DNA from: Hericium rajendrae
Taxonomy: Eukaryota; Basidiomycota; Agaricomycetes; Russulales; Hericiaceae
NCBI GenBank assembly: GCA_033439255.1
Contig: CM065882.1
Coordinates: 1,426,001 to 1,490,000, forward strand
DNA: 64,000 nt
Direction of reading: 5' to 3'
The notes under the pieces are model-generated. The model made no database searches. It had not been told where the DNA came from and saw only the letters and a program-made list of their open reading frames with translations. Positions 24,504 to 35,149 of the stretch are shown here, piece by piece. Positions within the stretch are counted from its first letter, which is position 1. Each line of letters begins with the position of its first letter. The position numbers were made by a program, and so were the translations under genes.

Positions 24504-25056
24504 TAGTGAATGGCATGGGTATGGGTTTCATGGGTATGGGTATGGGTCAGCTTTATGCAACCCATGAAAAACCCATACCCATACCATGGGTCATGGGTTT
24601 TTCTATATTGAGAATGATTAGTTCAAAGTATGTTATCAAGATGCAAGCTATACTATATACTAAATCAAGCAACAATCAGACTAATGCATTAAGGGTGGCT
24701 AACATGACAGATGCTCTAGAAGGTAATAAAATAGATAATAAAGAGTCTAAGATGAAAAAGAGATATGGTATAATGGAACTTTCTTGACTTTTTTGACTGA
24801 TCAGTGTTAACTGCTACAATGTTATTGATATGTGTCTACTCATATTGAGATATTTATGGCATAACAAGACTATAGTCTCTCAATACATGTTACAACCCTA
24901 CTAGGGTAACCCATAAACCCATAGCTACCCATAAACCCATATCCTACCCATACCCAACCCACAGAAAACCCATACCCACAGCATGGGTGTGGGTTTTGAT
25001 GGGTATGGGTATGGGTCAGCTCAAAAGTACCCAAGGGTTACCCATGCCATTCACTA
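24504..25056. mobile_element. G-rich hAT MITE (553 bp) with TGGGTA subterminal repeats
   Basis: Perfect 18-bp inverted ends (TAGTGAATGGCATGGGTA) and a perfect 8-bp duplication GGTATGGG at 24496-24503 and 25057-25064. Both subterminal regions are arrays of ATGGGTATGGG / CCCATACCCAT, so the strands are strongly G/C-skewed. No ORF of note. TAGTG ends and an 8-bp duplication place it in hAT. Confidence 0.85.
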
Positions 25057-25064
25057 GGTATGGG

Positions 25065-25429
25065 AGGTATCTAAAATGATACTGAGCAGTCAGGACTCAG
25101 TGATAGAAGAATTCACTGCATTGATTATGTACCTAGAATGATACCGAGCAGTCAGGACTGCCCATGGAGTAAGTACGTTAATAATCAATGAAAGAAGTGT
25201 AGATCACATACCTCAGTGATAGAAGAATTCACTGAGGTAAACATCCTGCAAACTTGTACCTACATCAATGGTGCGAGGGGCTGAAAGCAACTGTACAGTA
25301 GTGTACATAATTGATCTGGGCTCCAGGCCCAAAACATCTAATCTAAAGGTAAGGAATGAGATAAGATGAAAATCACACTTAGTGTGCTTTGGTAATGAGC
25401 ATTTGCCCCGATCTCAACAAAGGTACAGG
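25065..25429. other. unassigned sequence
   Basis: A direct repeat (GATACYGAGCAGTCAGGACT, and TCAGTGATAGAAGAATTCAC near 25098 and 25213) is the only structure. It probably belongs to the same element as the gag-like fossil, since the MITE inserted between them. No gene seen. Confidence 0.3.
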
Positions 25430-25945
25430 CAGGTGACACATCTGCACATGGCAACACACAATGTGTATATATGGTTGTGCTGACTGATATACTCACATTC
25501 AGCTGTAGCCATCTCTGAGCTGTCACTGGCCCATCCACAAGGTACATCGAGATGTGGTGGACCAGCATAAGGTGTGGCTAGTGAACATGAGGCACAGTGG
25601 GCTGGCATGAGGTGTAGCAGGCATGCATGAGGCACTGGCCCCAGCACAATGCTACATGCCAAGCATAAGGCATGAGGTACAGGCCTGCATGCAAGATGTA
25701 GTGTACCTGTGCATAGCCATACATGACATGCCTACACATGTGTGCTAACTGATGTGCTTGTACATGACTATGATCATTTATCAGCCATACATATGCTAGC
25801 ATGTGTAACATCTGAGCCCATGCATGAGACATCAGAGGCAGGACATGGTGTGTCTGATCTATGTGTGAGGTAATTTATATACCTTCATTAATAATAAAAA
25901 AAGAAATCATTTTGCCATGCACAGCATTGGCCCTCTTCCCCCAAG
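25430..25945 (+). mobile_element. 3' fragment of a Helentron-like element (HLN-P)
   Basis: Starts abruptly at AGGTACAGGCAGG within L7 homology and ends GGCCCTCTTCCCCCAAG, followed by T. It corresponds to the 3' portion of HLN1/HLN2 (minus strand) and supplies almost exactly the segment missing from HLN-Q. Only the 3' hairpin terminus is present. Confidence 0.65.
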
Positions 25946-26067
25946 TCACTGAATCACTTAGGTCGATGATCAAAATGGGTTTTGTTCACGACAACAGAGG
26001 GAGGAGAGGAGAGGAGAGGTTGGAGTGGTAGTGGCATGAGTTGAAATGAGTTGGAACTTTGACGCGT

Positions 26068-26091
26068 GTTCGGTGCTTTGATGCACCGAAC
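26068..26091. promoter_or_regulatory. promoter-proximal hairpin (L4)
   Basis: Arms GTTCGGTGC and GCACCGAAC with a 6-nt loop, plus outer CTTTG/CAAAG pairing. Same position relative to the TATA box as in L0 and L5. Confidence 0.6.
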
Positions 26092-26326
26092 GAGCAAAGC
26101 CTTGGTTTTTGAGCCCCTACAAATCCAATAAAATCATATAAATTAGATGAAAAAGATGAAAGCTATCTATTGTACATATAACTGAAACAAATGAGACTTC
26201 TAGCTATGTACTATCTGCTGTATCCCTAGGTAGCAAGATCTATCTAATTGAGTCTGGCACCCAGTCTCTGATGCGACTCTCGGCAAGCGTCCGGCAACTA
26301 CAAATCCCAGCTCCGGCTGGGATTCG

Positions 26327-26345
26327 TATATAAGGCATGCACGAT
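26327..26345 (+). promoter_or_regulatory. TATA box of L4 promoter module
   Basis: TATATAAGGCATGCACGATG, then CTCTTGCTC about 30 nt on. The same TATATAAGG-to-CTCTTGCTC spacing is seen in L0 and L3. Confidence 0.55.
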
Positions 26346-26689
26346 GCACGTTACCTCTTGCTCTTTAACTCTCACCATCTCTTACCACAGTCGACACTTC
26401 ATCGTCATCGCTTGCTCGTCATTGTTGCTCGCTCGTCGTCATTGCTTTCTTGCTCGTCGTCGTCGCTTTCTTGCTCGTCATTGTCCCTTCCTGTTCGCTG
26501 TCATTGCTTCTATTTTATTTTTATTAAGGTAAGCTTTTATTCTTTATCTCTTATATCTTATGCTACTGTCTTTACTACTTGGTATAGTACTTGTGTATGC
26601 TTACTAGGTAAGTTTTATTATTACGATTCCTTAGAATTGTTTACTCTATACCGCCTTTTCATAGTGAAAACGACACCAAAACGATGACT

Positions 26690-26768
26690 ATGCCCATTAG
26701 GCAGTTGGCTTATATAATCACACATCTTCAATCTAACGAGTTTGCAGGTTCAACTTCAGCTCTAGCCA
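26690..26768 (+). other. tRNA-like block near HLN-Q 5' end
   Basis: TTAGGCAGTTGGC (A-box-like) and GCAGGTTCAACTTCAG (B-box-like, one extra change). See HLN1. Confidence 0.45.
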
Positions 26769-26774
26769 AACTTT

Positions 26775-27310
26775 CTTGATTTAATGTAACTTGATCAATT
26801 TTTGACTAATTCACCTGTTCTCAAATGCATCTGAATCTGCTCATTTATTGCTTTCTGACAGTATTTTTTGCATCCTGATCTGTGCAGAAGTCACAGAGTG
26901 CAATGAATTTCTACATTTCCCCTCTATAACACTTGAATTTGAGCTAACTCAGTTCATTCTCCACCGATTTACTCATTCTCAAATGCATCTAAATCTACTC
27001 ACTTATAGCTTTGCTACCATACTTTATGTGTCCAAATCGGTTAAGAACTCGCAGAATGCAAAGTGTTTCTTTTTTCCTGTTCTAAAATGCTTGAACCCTA
27101 GCTAACTAGGCCAATTCTCAACTGATTTACTCGTTCTAAAATGCATCAGAATCTACTTATTGATAGCTTTCTGACGGTACCTTAGGCGTTAGGATCGGTG
27201 CAAAACTCGCAGAATGCGAATTGTTTCTGCATTTTCCCCCTAAAATGCTTGAACTCCAGCTAACTTAATCAGTACTCAACCGATTCACCTGTTCTCAAAT
27301 GCATCTGAAT
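26775..27310 (+). repeat. subterminal tandem repeats of HLN-Q
   Basis: Same ~155-bp diverged units as in HLN1 and HLN2. Confidence 0.55.
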
Positions 27311-27474
27311 ATACCAGAAAGCCGGTCTTCAATACAATTTACTACTTACAGAAAGATACAGCCACTAAAATGATACACAGCAAACAAATGTACATACTGT
27401 TTATTGATAAAATGAGCAAAAAATGCAATTTATCGGTAGCAGTGGGTCCTGAGACTCGGTCATGTGATCTTACA

Positions 27475-27500
27475 AGACCTTGTGCGGCCGAACAAGGTCT
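27475..27500. repeat. GGCC-core hairpin, first of pair (HLN-Q)
   Basis: AGACCTTGT...ACAAGGTCT; partner at 28237-28262. Confidence 0.65.
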
Positions 27501-28236
27501 TAGCGCCCGCTTACATAAGCATAAGTCGCCTGGAGAGCCAATACACTGTATACAGTGATTGCTTTATAGCTCTGCAACCAAGCAATCAATCAACAAACGG
27601 TAAATTGTGTTCAAATACCTTGGATTACATCTTTCCAACCCAATTTAGAATATGAAAATTGGATCACTGCAAGCAGAGATATTCTTCGATTTATGTGTCA
27701 TATCAGCAAAACAATATTGTCTCCTATCTCAACAACCAATGGTGCTATGATGTTTTACACTGTATTGTTAGAAAGCTACTGTAAATCCGAGTTCAACAAG
27801 CCCTCATACATCATGATTGATGCAGTATCAGCAGAGCTATAAAGCAATCAGTCTGCCACATCATCACAGACATATAGTCCAATAGGTCAGCATTTTGTCA
27901 TGCTATTTTGTTGTTTATGGCACTATTCTAGAGCTATTGTAAATCTGATTCTAATAAGCTTTAACTCATTCTAATTGATGTGGTATTGAGAGAGAGCTAT
28001 GGCCTGATCTCTATGCCACATCATCAGAAGATATCCAGAAAGTTGGTGATGGCCCCACACCATCATTGGACACCTCAGCCGCAACTCGCTGCAGATGGGG
28101 ACTGGGCGTGTCCAAGCCTTGTAGTCAGTGTGCACTACTGGTAGTATCACACTGACTTCAAAGCTATCTGAAGAAAAGAAGAGAGAGCAGAGAGCGCAAC
28201 ATCAACTACTGCTGACATAAGCTAAGCACAGCCACC

Positions 28237-28262
28237 AGACCTTGTGCGGCCGAACAAGGTCT
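28237..28262. repeat. GGCC-core hairpin, second of pair (HLN-Q)
   Basis: Partner of 27475-27500; the bracketed segment is 736 bp. Confidence 0.65.
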
Positions 28263-29309
28263 GCTATTGATCACGTGATTGGCCATTAGCTTTGTTCAAT
28301 AACACAATGTTTGACATTGATCATATATTCAATCTTGAATCTTGTTTGATTAGACATACAACTAGACTACTACTATAATTGTAGATATTACAAGTATCTA
28401 TAGTATAAGCATATATAATAGTGTATATCATATATCGGGCTGAGTATAATAAGATATGACAAGTGTGTACTGTATAACATACAAGATTATATATAAAATA
28501 AGGTGCTAAGATATATAACATAGCAGAAAATGTAGAGTTATCAGAGGTAGGAGCTGAACTACTCATGATTAGATTAGATTAAATAGTGTTTTTTTATATG
28601 CTTTAGGGTTCGACATGAGTCAGAGCCACCTGTAGGTCAACATGGGTATACCCACGAAATTGACCTGCAGGTATCTAACTCATAGATCTGAATCACCTGG
28701 TGGCTGAGACCTGTACAAATCCAGATCAAGGTTGTGCTCAAACCCATTGACCTGCAAGTGACCTGCGGGTAACCTACTATCCAAACTTTATTTTGATTAA
28801 CATATTATACTGCAAAGTTCAACTCTATATGTCATGATCCCTAACTAACTACATACTACTATATGCCATCTGCCAACACTAACTTACAGCCCCAATCATA
28901 TATGCCCATTATCACTATATCTCACCATACATCTCAAAAATGTGAAATCTACATAGCTGCCAGCCAATGCTATGTCTGGTTTCATAGTGCTATGGCTACT
29001 ATGTAGTTGGGCCACACATCTATACAGGACTATGGTAGCTATCATAGCTATCATAGTCATAGGTGATGGGTATATAGTATTACATAGTAACAGGATACTA
29101 CTATGCCTACTATGTAACTTATGTATCCTCTGTCTACCTCTATGTATCCTATAGAGACTATGTTCCATACAGAGCTTCTAAAGGTTACTATGGACCCTCA
29201 GGCTGCTATAATATCTGTAGTCAGTGTAGAGTCTATGATTTCGAGCAAAATATACTCGAAACAGGTCAAATTTGATTATATTTAATTACTACTACAAACA
29301 AGTATACTA

Positions 29310-30390
29310 CGTGACACGTGCGCCCGCGGGGTGCGACAAAGCATGCACCACACAAAGGCACAGCTGGTGTGCGTGACGCTGCGTGTGAGACGCGTCAGCC
29401 ACGTGCGAAGCTCGGGGCCCATGTGCAAGAGCGCGGACTGCGCACGGAAACGTGGAGGCCCAGGGCCTGTGCGCGACATGCCGGACTGTCGCGGGCTCAC
29501 GCAGGGCCGTAGGGTATGTGCGTGAGATGCGGATGCCCATGCGTGGGGGTGCCGTGCTGCCACAGGCACATACGCGAGGCGTGGGGAATGTGCATAAGGG
29601 CGGCAGGCGGCGGGCCCATGCATGAGGCGCGAGGGACGTGCAAGGGCCGCGGCGGGCGTGCACGAGGTGCGGACGGTGTACGTGAGACGGCACCGGTGCT
29701 GAGTGCGTGCGTGGTGTGTTGAGGGGCATGAGCGAGACGTGGCAGGCATGCGCAAGGCCCGGGACCTGTGCGTAAGTGGTTGAGATGCCGGGCCCGTGCG
29801 CGAGATAGAGGAGCTGGGACGTGGCACGGAGGCCGTGCGCAATGCAGCAGCCTTGCGCGCCGGAGTGTGACGCGAGCTGGCGATGTCGACACACTGCCGC
29901 GGGTCCGTGCACGGTGCGGTAAGCCTGCGCGCGAGGCGCACTAGCCGCATGCTGGACGGCGACGCGGAGTACGACGTGCGGAGCCCGCGTGTGAGGCGTC
30001 GGCTGCGACATGATTGCGCACAGCTGTGGATGACGTGCGCGCGTGCTTGCCTGTCCCACTGGCCATGCGCATGGACCACGGCGGGGTCGCGTGCAACGCG
30101 TCGGCCCCTGCGTGAGACGAGGAGGCCGCGCACAAGGTGGCTGGCCCATGCGCCAGGCAGCAATTCGGGACGCGAGACGGCGAGGTCGTGCGAGAGGGGC
30201 GAAGCCCATGTGCGAGGCAGCAGGCCCGCGTACGCATTGTCCGGTGGTGTGCACGCGCCAGCGCATGCGGTCGCAGTCATTGGAGACAGCGCGTCAGCCT
30301 CTGCGGTGGTAGCGGCGATGTCGGGGGGTGAGTCGATGATGTGGAGACGGCGGCGGGAGGCGAGAGGAACGGAGGGGCACGCGAAGGGGA
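29310..30390. repeat. CpG-rich degenerate core of L0
   Basis: GC-rich, CpG-dense run of short words such as GGCCCGTGCGCGAG, with no exact period. It leaves several frames open for 130-330 codons on both strands (Arg, Ala, His, Pro-rich readings); frames are open because stop codons are rare in such DNA, not because a protein is encoded. Confidence 0.7.
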
Positions 30391-30397
30391 AGATGTC

Positions 30398-30427
30398 GAG
30401 AGTATCGCTCGAATGAGCGATACTCTC
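30398..30427 (-). other. 3'-splice-site hairpin of L0
   Basis: Perfect 13-bp arms GAGAGTATCGCTC / GAGCGATACTCTC with a 4-nt loop. On the minus strand an intron-like unit precedes it: GTAAGT donor at 30471, branch TTGCTAAC, acceptor GCAG at 30427, so the hairpin starts at the splice junction (45-nt intron). Confidence 0.65.
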
Positions 30428-30611
30428 TGCGTTAGCAAAAACAAACGAAAGAAGGTAAATTTCTTACTTACCTTGAACCCCTCTACATGCTACTTATCCC
30501 CCGCGGCTTTCGTTTTGAAGGGAGACAGAGGGGAGGGATGAAGGAAAGAGGGTGACTGGAGGAGTGGCCAGGGTGGTTGAGGAAGACAGTCGAGACGAAC
30601 TTCGACGTGCG

Positions 30612-30634
30612 GTTCGGTGCTTCAGCCACCGAAC
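30612..30634. promoter_or_regulatory. promoter-proximal hairpin of L0
   Basis: Arms GTTCGGTG / CACCGAAC, loop CTTCAGC, with an outer CTTCGAC / GTCGAAG stem. It lies between the two divergent transcription units. Confidence 0.65.
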
Positions 30635-30859
30635 GAGTCGAAGCTTTAGATTTCGAGCCTTCACTCAGCTAATAAAATCATATAAATTCAAATAAAAAGG
30701 GAACAACTATCTATTGTACATACAATCAAAACTAGTCAGACTTCGAGCCATTTACTATACGTTGCATCCTTGCATAGCAAAATCTACTTAGTTAAGTCTG
30801 GCGCCAGTCTCTGATGCGATGCTCGGCAAGCGTCAAATCCCAGCTCCGCCCGAGCTTCG

Positions 30860-30905
30860 TATATAAGGCTCGCGCGACGCGCGTTACCTCTTGCTCCTAA
30901 CCTCC
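30860..30905 (+). promoter_or_regulatory. TATA-type promoter of L0
   Basis: TATATAAGG followed by a GCGCGACGCGCG palindrome-like stretch, CTCTTGCTC and ACCTCCACTG. Points toward the right end of the element; the opposite direction leads to the splice-site hairpin and CpG core. Confidence 0.6.
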
Positions 30906-31159
30906 ACTGTCTCCTGCCACGTCGATGCCTTCGTCGACGTCCTTTGCTCACTCGTCGTCGTTTCTTACTCACTCGTCGTTGTCTCTTACTTGCTCGTCGT
31001 TGTCTCTTACTTGCTCGTCATTGTCTCTTACTTGCTCGTCGTTGTCTCTTACTCGTTGAGCATCATTTCTTGCTCATTGTTGCTGTCTTTAAGGTAATCT
31101 TTTATTGTTAGTCTCTTATTGCTCATACTAATACTGATGTCTTTAAGTTTGTCTTCTAG

Positions 31160-31180
31160 ATTTCACTTTTTGTTACTTTG
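31160..31180 (+). other. micro-exon-like motif of L0
   Basis: TTCTAG acceptor, 21 nt containing TTTCACTTTTTG, then GTAAGT donor. The same acceptor-motif-donor trio recurs in L1, L4 and L5. Confidence 0.45.
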
Positions 31181-31254
31181 GTAAGTTTTTATGTGTTATC
31201 TTTATCTTTTCAGACTAATGATTTCTTATCTTTTCTTACTTATATAGTTTCTTA

Positions 31255-31347
31255 TATTCTTTTCTTTATCTTATCTTACTCACTCATCTTATCTTATCTT
31301 ACTCATTCATCTTATCTTACTCACTTATCTTATCTTATCTTACTTTT
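31255..31347 (+). repeat. CTTAT/CTTACTCA microsatellite in L0
   Basis: Irregular run of TCTTATCTTACTCACTCA units. Confidence 0.8.
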
Positions 31348-32687
31348 TTTTAAATAAAAATATATTTGTTTTGCTCTTTAGTTAGTAGTAGTGTTTATAA
31401 TATTAGTATAATCTTGATGCATTGAAATAGTTTATATCTGTGTGATTATATGTCACTAATTCTGATATGATTGTAAAAAGATTTATAGTTCTAATAGACT
31501 TTATGATTTCAATATATATATATCAGGTCTACATACTGAATATAAGATATGTAAGACACATATTGAATATAAAATATGTAAGATATATAAGCTTTATAGC
31601 TTTGATAGACACTTATAGCTTTCATAGCTAGTCATACTATCATAGCTGCATAGTTAGCTATCATAGCTATCATAGTACTCCATAGCATCACTCTTTAGCT
31701 CCATAGCACTACATAGCATTCCTCTTTAGCTATGCTGGCTATAGAGAAAAGGGCAGTGCTATGGAACTATGAAATCTATATAGACTTTATAGAGCTATGT
31801 ACCACTTACACATTTTTCTGATGTACCCCAGTGAAGTGTATGAAGTCTACAAGCAAGGTGTGGATTCAAAAGGCTGCATGCAACATACTTGTGGCATCAA
31901 CATGGGTGTACGCATGCCAGTGGGGCAGCTTTGAGTATGTGTGCACACATGGGCTGACACATGTGCAAGGAGAGCATGTGTGGGTGCTGGTGCACTGGCA
32001 TAGCTGTGGGCATGCACACACAAATGACATCACCAGCTTGGATGGGAATTGGGAATGAGACCGGGGAGGGTGCATTTTGGTTGTTGAATAGCACTGATGG
32101 CATATAAAACTTGCCTCACATTGGGCTTCTGCCAAACAAATGACATGACGGCATGCATAGTGGCGTGTGTGACGTCCATGGGCACGAATGTACACATGTA
32201 GTTTGAGCAATGGACTATGGGATGGTGGGGGCATGCAGTCAAAAATGTGTATGCTGATAGGCATGTATTGGTAGATGCGCACTGTCTCAAACATGCAAGG
32301 ATATGCAAAGCTGTTTGCGGACAACTGCGCATTGTCGAGGCATGCTAGGGGGCCACTGCTCAGATGATCAGCAAAAAGATGTCGAGCCTTGCTGTTGTAG
32401 CAACAATGCTGTAACAACAAGACCTGACAGGCATTGTGGGCCTTGCAGTTGCAGCGCTAGACTAGCACTGTGCATGCTCTTATCGTTGTGGTAGGAATTA
32501 AATCTCTGGTGCACATGAGTGCTGGTTGTCGAAGATGGGTGAGGGCTGGTTGGCCAGTTGACCTGTTGATGAGGACGATGGAAGAAGTGCAGATGGTGCA
32601 CAAGATATGATGGATGATGTCAAAAAATGGTGGGATGTCATGAAACTTGTCAAACATCATGAAACCTGTTGAAGAACAGTGAAAAAT

Positions 32688-32720
32688 GAGAGCCTCGCTC
32701 GTTATCGAGCAAGACTCCTG
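32688..32720 (-). other. 3'-splice-site hairpin in H1-3
   Basis: Arms GAGCCTCGCTCG / CGAGCAAGACTC, better preserved than in H1-1 and H1-2. Minus-strand donor GTGAGT near 32762. Confidence 0.5.
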
Positions 32721-33572
32721 AGATCAGTATGGTACAATAAAATAAAAGGCTTTCAGACTCACCTAGAAGCCTCTCAAATCTCCATAACACCCATCCTGCC
32801 ATTGAATTGGGGAGATATGGTGAAAAGGGGAGGATTAAAATGAAGAAACAGAGGGGAGGGCATCGTAAAAGTGAGACACAACTTCAAGACCAACTGACTT
32901 GCAGGTGACCTGTAATATCACAGATACCTGACCTGCAGCTCTGGATCACCCAGTGGTGCAAATCTGCATGGATCCAGGTCAGCACCTTGAACAGATAGAA
33001 TACATGTGAGTTCAGATCTGGGTCACCTGCGAGTGCACTTGTGTTGAACCCTAATATGCTTAAAGTGATATTTGCACAATTGATGCTCTCATGCATTTGT
33101 ATGAGTTTTTTGGACCTTCATGCTAATTGACAGGCAATTTTACCAGAAAGTAGTTGCCATATTTGGTCACTAATTTCTGCCAGTATACAAAATATGGTTT
33201 GAAGGTGAGAATTCAATTTTAATAGTGTTTTATGCATGTAAAATAGAAAAATACTGACTAGATTATACATTGAAGAGATATAAGCTCTATTAAAAAAACT
33301 GGTATGATTTACAAATGATTTATGTTATTTTTTGTAAAAGTCAGAAATCAAATCCAAATATAGAAATTAAATTCTGCCTTTGGTGCTAGCAGCAATGCAT
33401 ACAAATTAATAAAAGGTGCACAGGCTAACAGAAAATGTATGAGGTAGTAGGAGCATACATAAGTTTGCTGTGATGCCTATGGGTTGATACATGTGTAAGC
33501 AGATTAACAAAAGTATGCATAGATCAAAAAATGTGAGCCAAGAGTGCATATATGAGTTGGTGTAGTGTGTAT

Positions 33573-34415
33573 CATCTGAAAATTTGAAATTTCACATAGC
33601 CCAGTGTTGATCTATATGTCCTATCATAGCACTATAAAGTCTATCACTATTTATGCAGCCACAGTTCTCAACTATGTAAGGCTATGAGGTCTATCATAGC
33701 TATTATAACAGTAGTTGGACACTATATAGTGCTACATGTTTCTGAAGGATAGCTGTAGTTGTTGTACAAATTACATAAATTCAAAGACTTGCTCTGATCT
33801 ATATGGTCCCTACTACGATCTCTGCTATTAGTACTGTCTCAGATCAATCAGGTACAAGAGATATAAAGCCAGAATCAATTATATTTCATACAGCTACTAG
33901 TACAATCAAGTATATTACAAGTTCAAACAGTGCACACATGCACAGTGGTGCACATCATGTACAGGTAGAGCTATGTGCAGGCATGTGTGCACTAGCAAGG
34001 CACAACAAAAGCACATATGTGCATAAGACACTAGGTTCATACACAAGGCATGACAAGCATCATGACTGTGCAGGAGGTCCAGTGGCTATGCTCACCAATT
34101 TTAAGCTGTAGTGGGCCTATATGTAAGATGCAATGGGCAGCGAGGATGTGTGAGATATTGAGAGCCATGCATGAGGCATAGAGAGTGAGCATAAGGCATG
34201 CAGGTCCATGTGTAGGGCTGCTACTAGCCTGTACAGGAGATCAACAGGGTGTGGTGGCCATGCACAGGGTGCTGCAAGCATGTGCAGGGTGTCAAGATGC
34301 TGTGGGCCTGTACATGAAGTACAGTAAGCATCTATGGGATGGTGGCTTGTATGCAAGATGTAGTGTAGCATGGTGAGCATGCATAAGGCACTAAGCCTAT
34401 GCATGGCTCGGTATG
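33573..34415. mobile_element. CATC element L7-3, cut by HLN-R
   Basis: Starts CATCTGAAAATTTG after AT, collinear with L7-1 in reverse. Stops at GGCTCGGTATG where HLN-R begins before what would be a T. Confidence 0.55.
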
Positions 34416-34484
34416 TTACGATTCCTTAGAATCGTTTACTCTATACCGCCTTTTCATAGTGAAAACGACATGCAAACGATGACT

Positions 34485-34563
34485 ATGCCCATTAGGCAGT
34501 TGGCTTATATAATCACACATCTTCAATCTAACGAGTTTGCAGGTTCAATTCCAGCTCTGGCCA
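34485..34563 (+). other. tRNA-like block near HLN-R 5' end
   Basis: TTAGGCAGTTGGCTTAT and GCAGGTTCAATTCCAG at tRNA-like spacing. Confidence 0.5.
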
Positions 34564-34574
34564 GACTTTTTCTT

Positions 34575-35030
34575 TTACACTTTGTTTACTGTAACTTGGT
34601 CAGTTCTTGACCAATTCACACATTCTCAAATGCACCAGAATCTACTCATTTATCGCTTTCTAGCCATATATTATGCATCTTGATCCATGCAGATCTTGCA
34701 GAATGCAAAGTATTCTTGTATTTTTCCCCCTAGTATGCTTGATCCTCAGCTAGCTCAGTCAGTTCTTGACTGATTCACTCATTCTTAGATGTATCAGAAT
34801 TTACTCATTCATTGCTTTCTAGTCATATTTTATGCATTTTGATCTGTGCAGAACTCGTAGAACACGAAGTACTTCTGTATTTTTCCTCCTAGTATGCTTG
34901 ATTCTTAGTTATCTCAATCAATTCTCCACCGATTCACTCGTTCTCAAGTGGATCGAATATTACTCATTTATAGCTTTCGAACCATATTTTTTGCATTTTG
35001 ATCCATGCAGAACTCATAGAATGTGAAGCA
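34575..35030 (+). repeat. older subterminal repeats of HLN-R
   Basis: Three diverged units with CATTCTCAAATG / TTTATCGCTTTCTAG / GATCCATGCAGA, matching those in HLN1-Q and preceding the regular 158-bp array. Confidence 0.55.
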
Positions 35031-35036
35031 CTTCAT

Positions 35037-35056
35037 CATGGTACAGCTGTACCATG
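35037..35056. repeat. 20-bp perfect palindrome
   Basis: CATGGTACAGCTGTACCATG. Confidence 0.85.
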
Positions 35057-35077
35057 GTTGTGATCACATGAGCACTT

Positions 35078-35103
35078 CACCATGGTACGGCCGTACCATG
35101 GTG
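35078..35103. repeat. 26-bp perfect palindrome
   Basis: Arm CACCATGGTACGG and its inverse, with a CGGCCG centre. A related 20-bp palindrome lies 21 bp upstream (35037-35056), and each is followed by a GTGATCA word. Confidence 0.85.
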
Positions 35104-35149
35104 GTGATCATGTGATGATTACATAATCAAAACTCGGTGGTGAAGTGTG

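Larger units (their letters stand above)
25946..26620 (+). mobile_element. fragment of CATC element L4 with its promoter module
   Basis: Contains the promoter-proximal hairpin (26068-26091), a TATATAAGG box at 26327, the CTCTTGCTC initiator-region motif, TCGTCGTC repeats and a GTAAGC donor near 26529, collinear with L0. The left arm, CpG core and splice hairpin are missing. Its right part continues at 46233-46840 beyond HLN-Q/R. Confidence 0.6.
28930..31823 (+). mobile_element. CATC element L0 (2.9 kb, complete)
   Basis: Ends CATCTCAAAAATGTG and CACATTTTTCTGATG (13 of 15 paired) and target duplication TA (28928-28929, 31824-31825). HLN1 and HLN2 provide the empty site. Order along plus: AT-rich arm with CTATCATAGCT-like words, CpG-rich degenerate core, splice-site hairpin on the minus strand, promoter-proximal hairpin, TATA box on plus, micro-exon, CTTAT microsatellite, AT-rich arm. 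No transposase, so non-autonomous. This is the cleanest reference copy of the L type. Confidence 0.8.
28604..33053. mobile_element. hAT-type MITE H1-3, interrupted by L0
   Basis: TAGGGTTCGACATGAGT at the left and its near inverse at the right, with a perfect 8-bp duplication ATATGCTT (28596-28603 and 33054-33061). Without L0 it is about 1.55 kb, like H1-1 and H1-2. The perfect duplication confirms the H1 boundaries. Confidence 0.8.
26621..34415 (+). mobile_element. Helentron-like element HLN-Q (5' part; 3' part lost)
   Basis: 5' end TTACGATTCCTTAGAATTG at 26621, inserted in the intron part of L4. It is collinear with inverted HLN1/HLN2: tRNA-like block, subterminal repeats, GGCC hairpins, H1-3, then L7-3. 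It stops at 34415 where HLN-R begins. The flank found after HLN-R's 3' end is the continuation of L4, not of HLN-Q, so HLN-Q's own 3' segment is gone. Interrupted inside H1-3 by L0. Confidence 0.7.

Noticed and set aside
24504-25056. Interstitial telomere repeat
   Set aside because: The repeat word is TGGGTA-like, but it is bounded by 18-bp inverted ends and an 8-bp duplication, so it is a hAT MITE.
29282-30416. Long overlapping ORFs (up to 332 codons) in L0 on both strands
   Set aside because: Same composition effect; no domain, no splice logic, and frames are not shared with other L copies.
28930-31823. Tc1/mariner assignment of L0 from its TA duplication
   Set aside because: Other family members duplicate TT, TC, AT and CA, and the ends differ from mariner ends.
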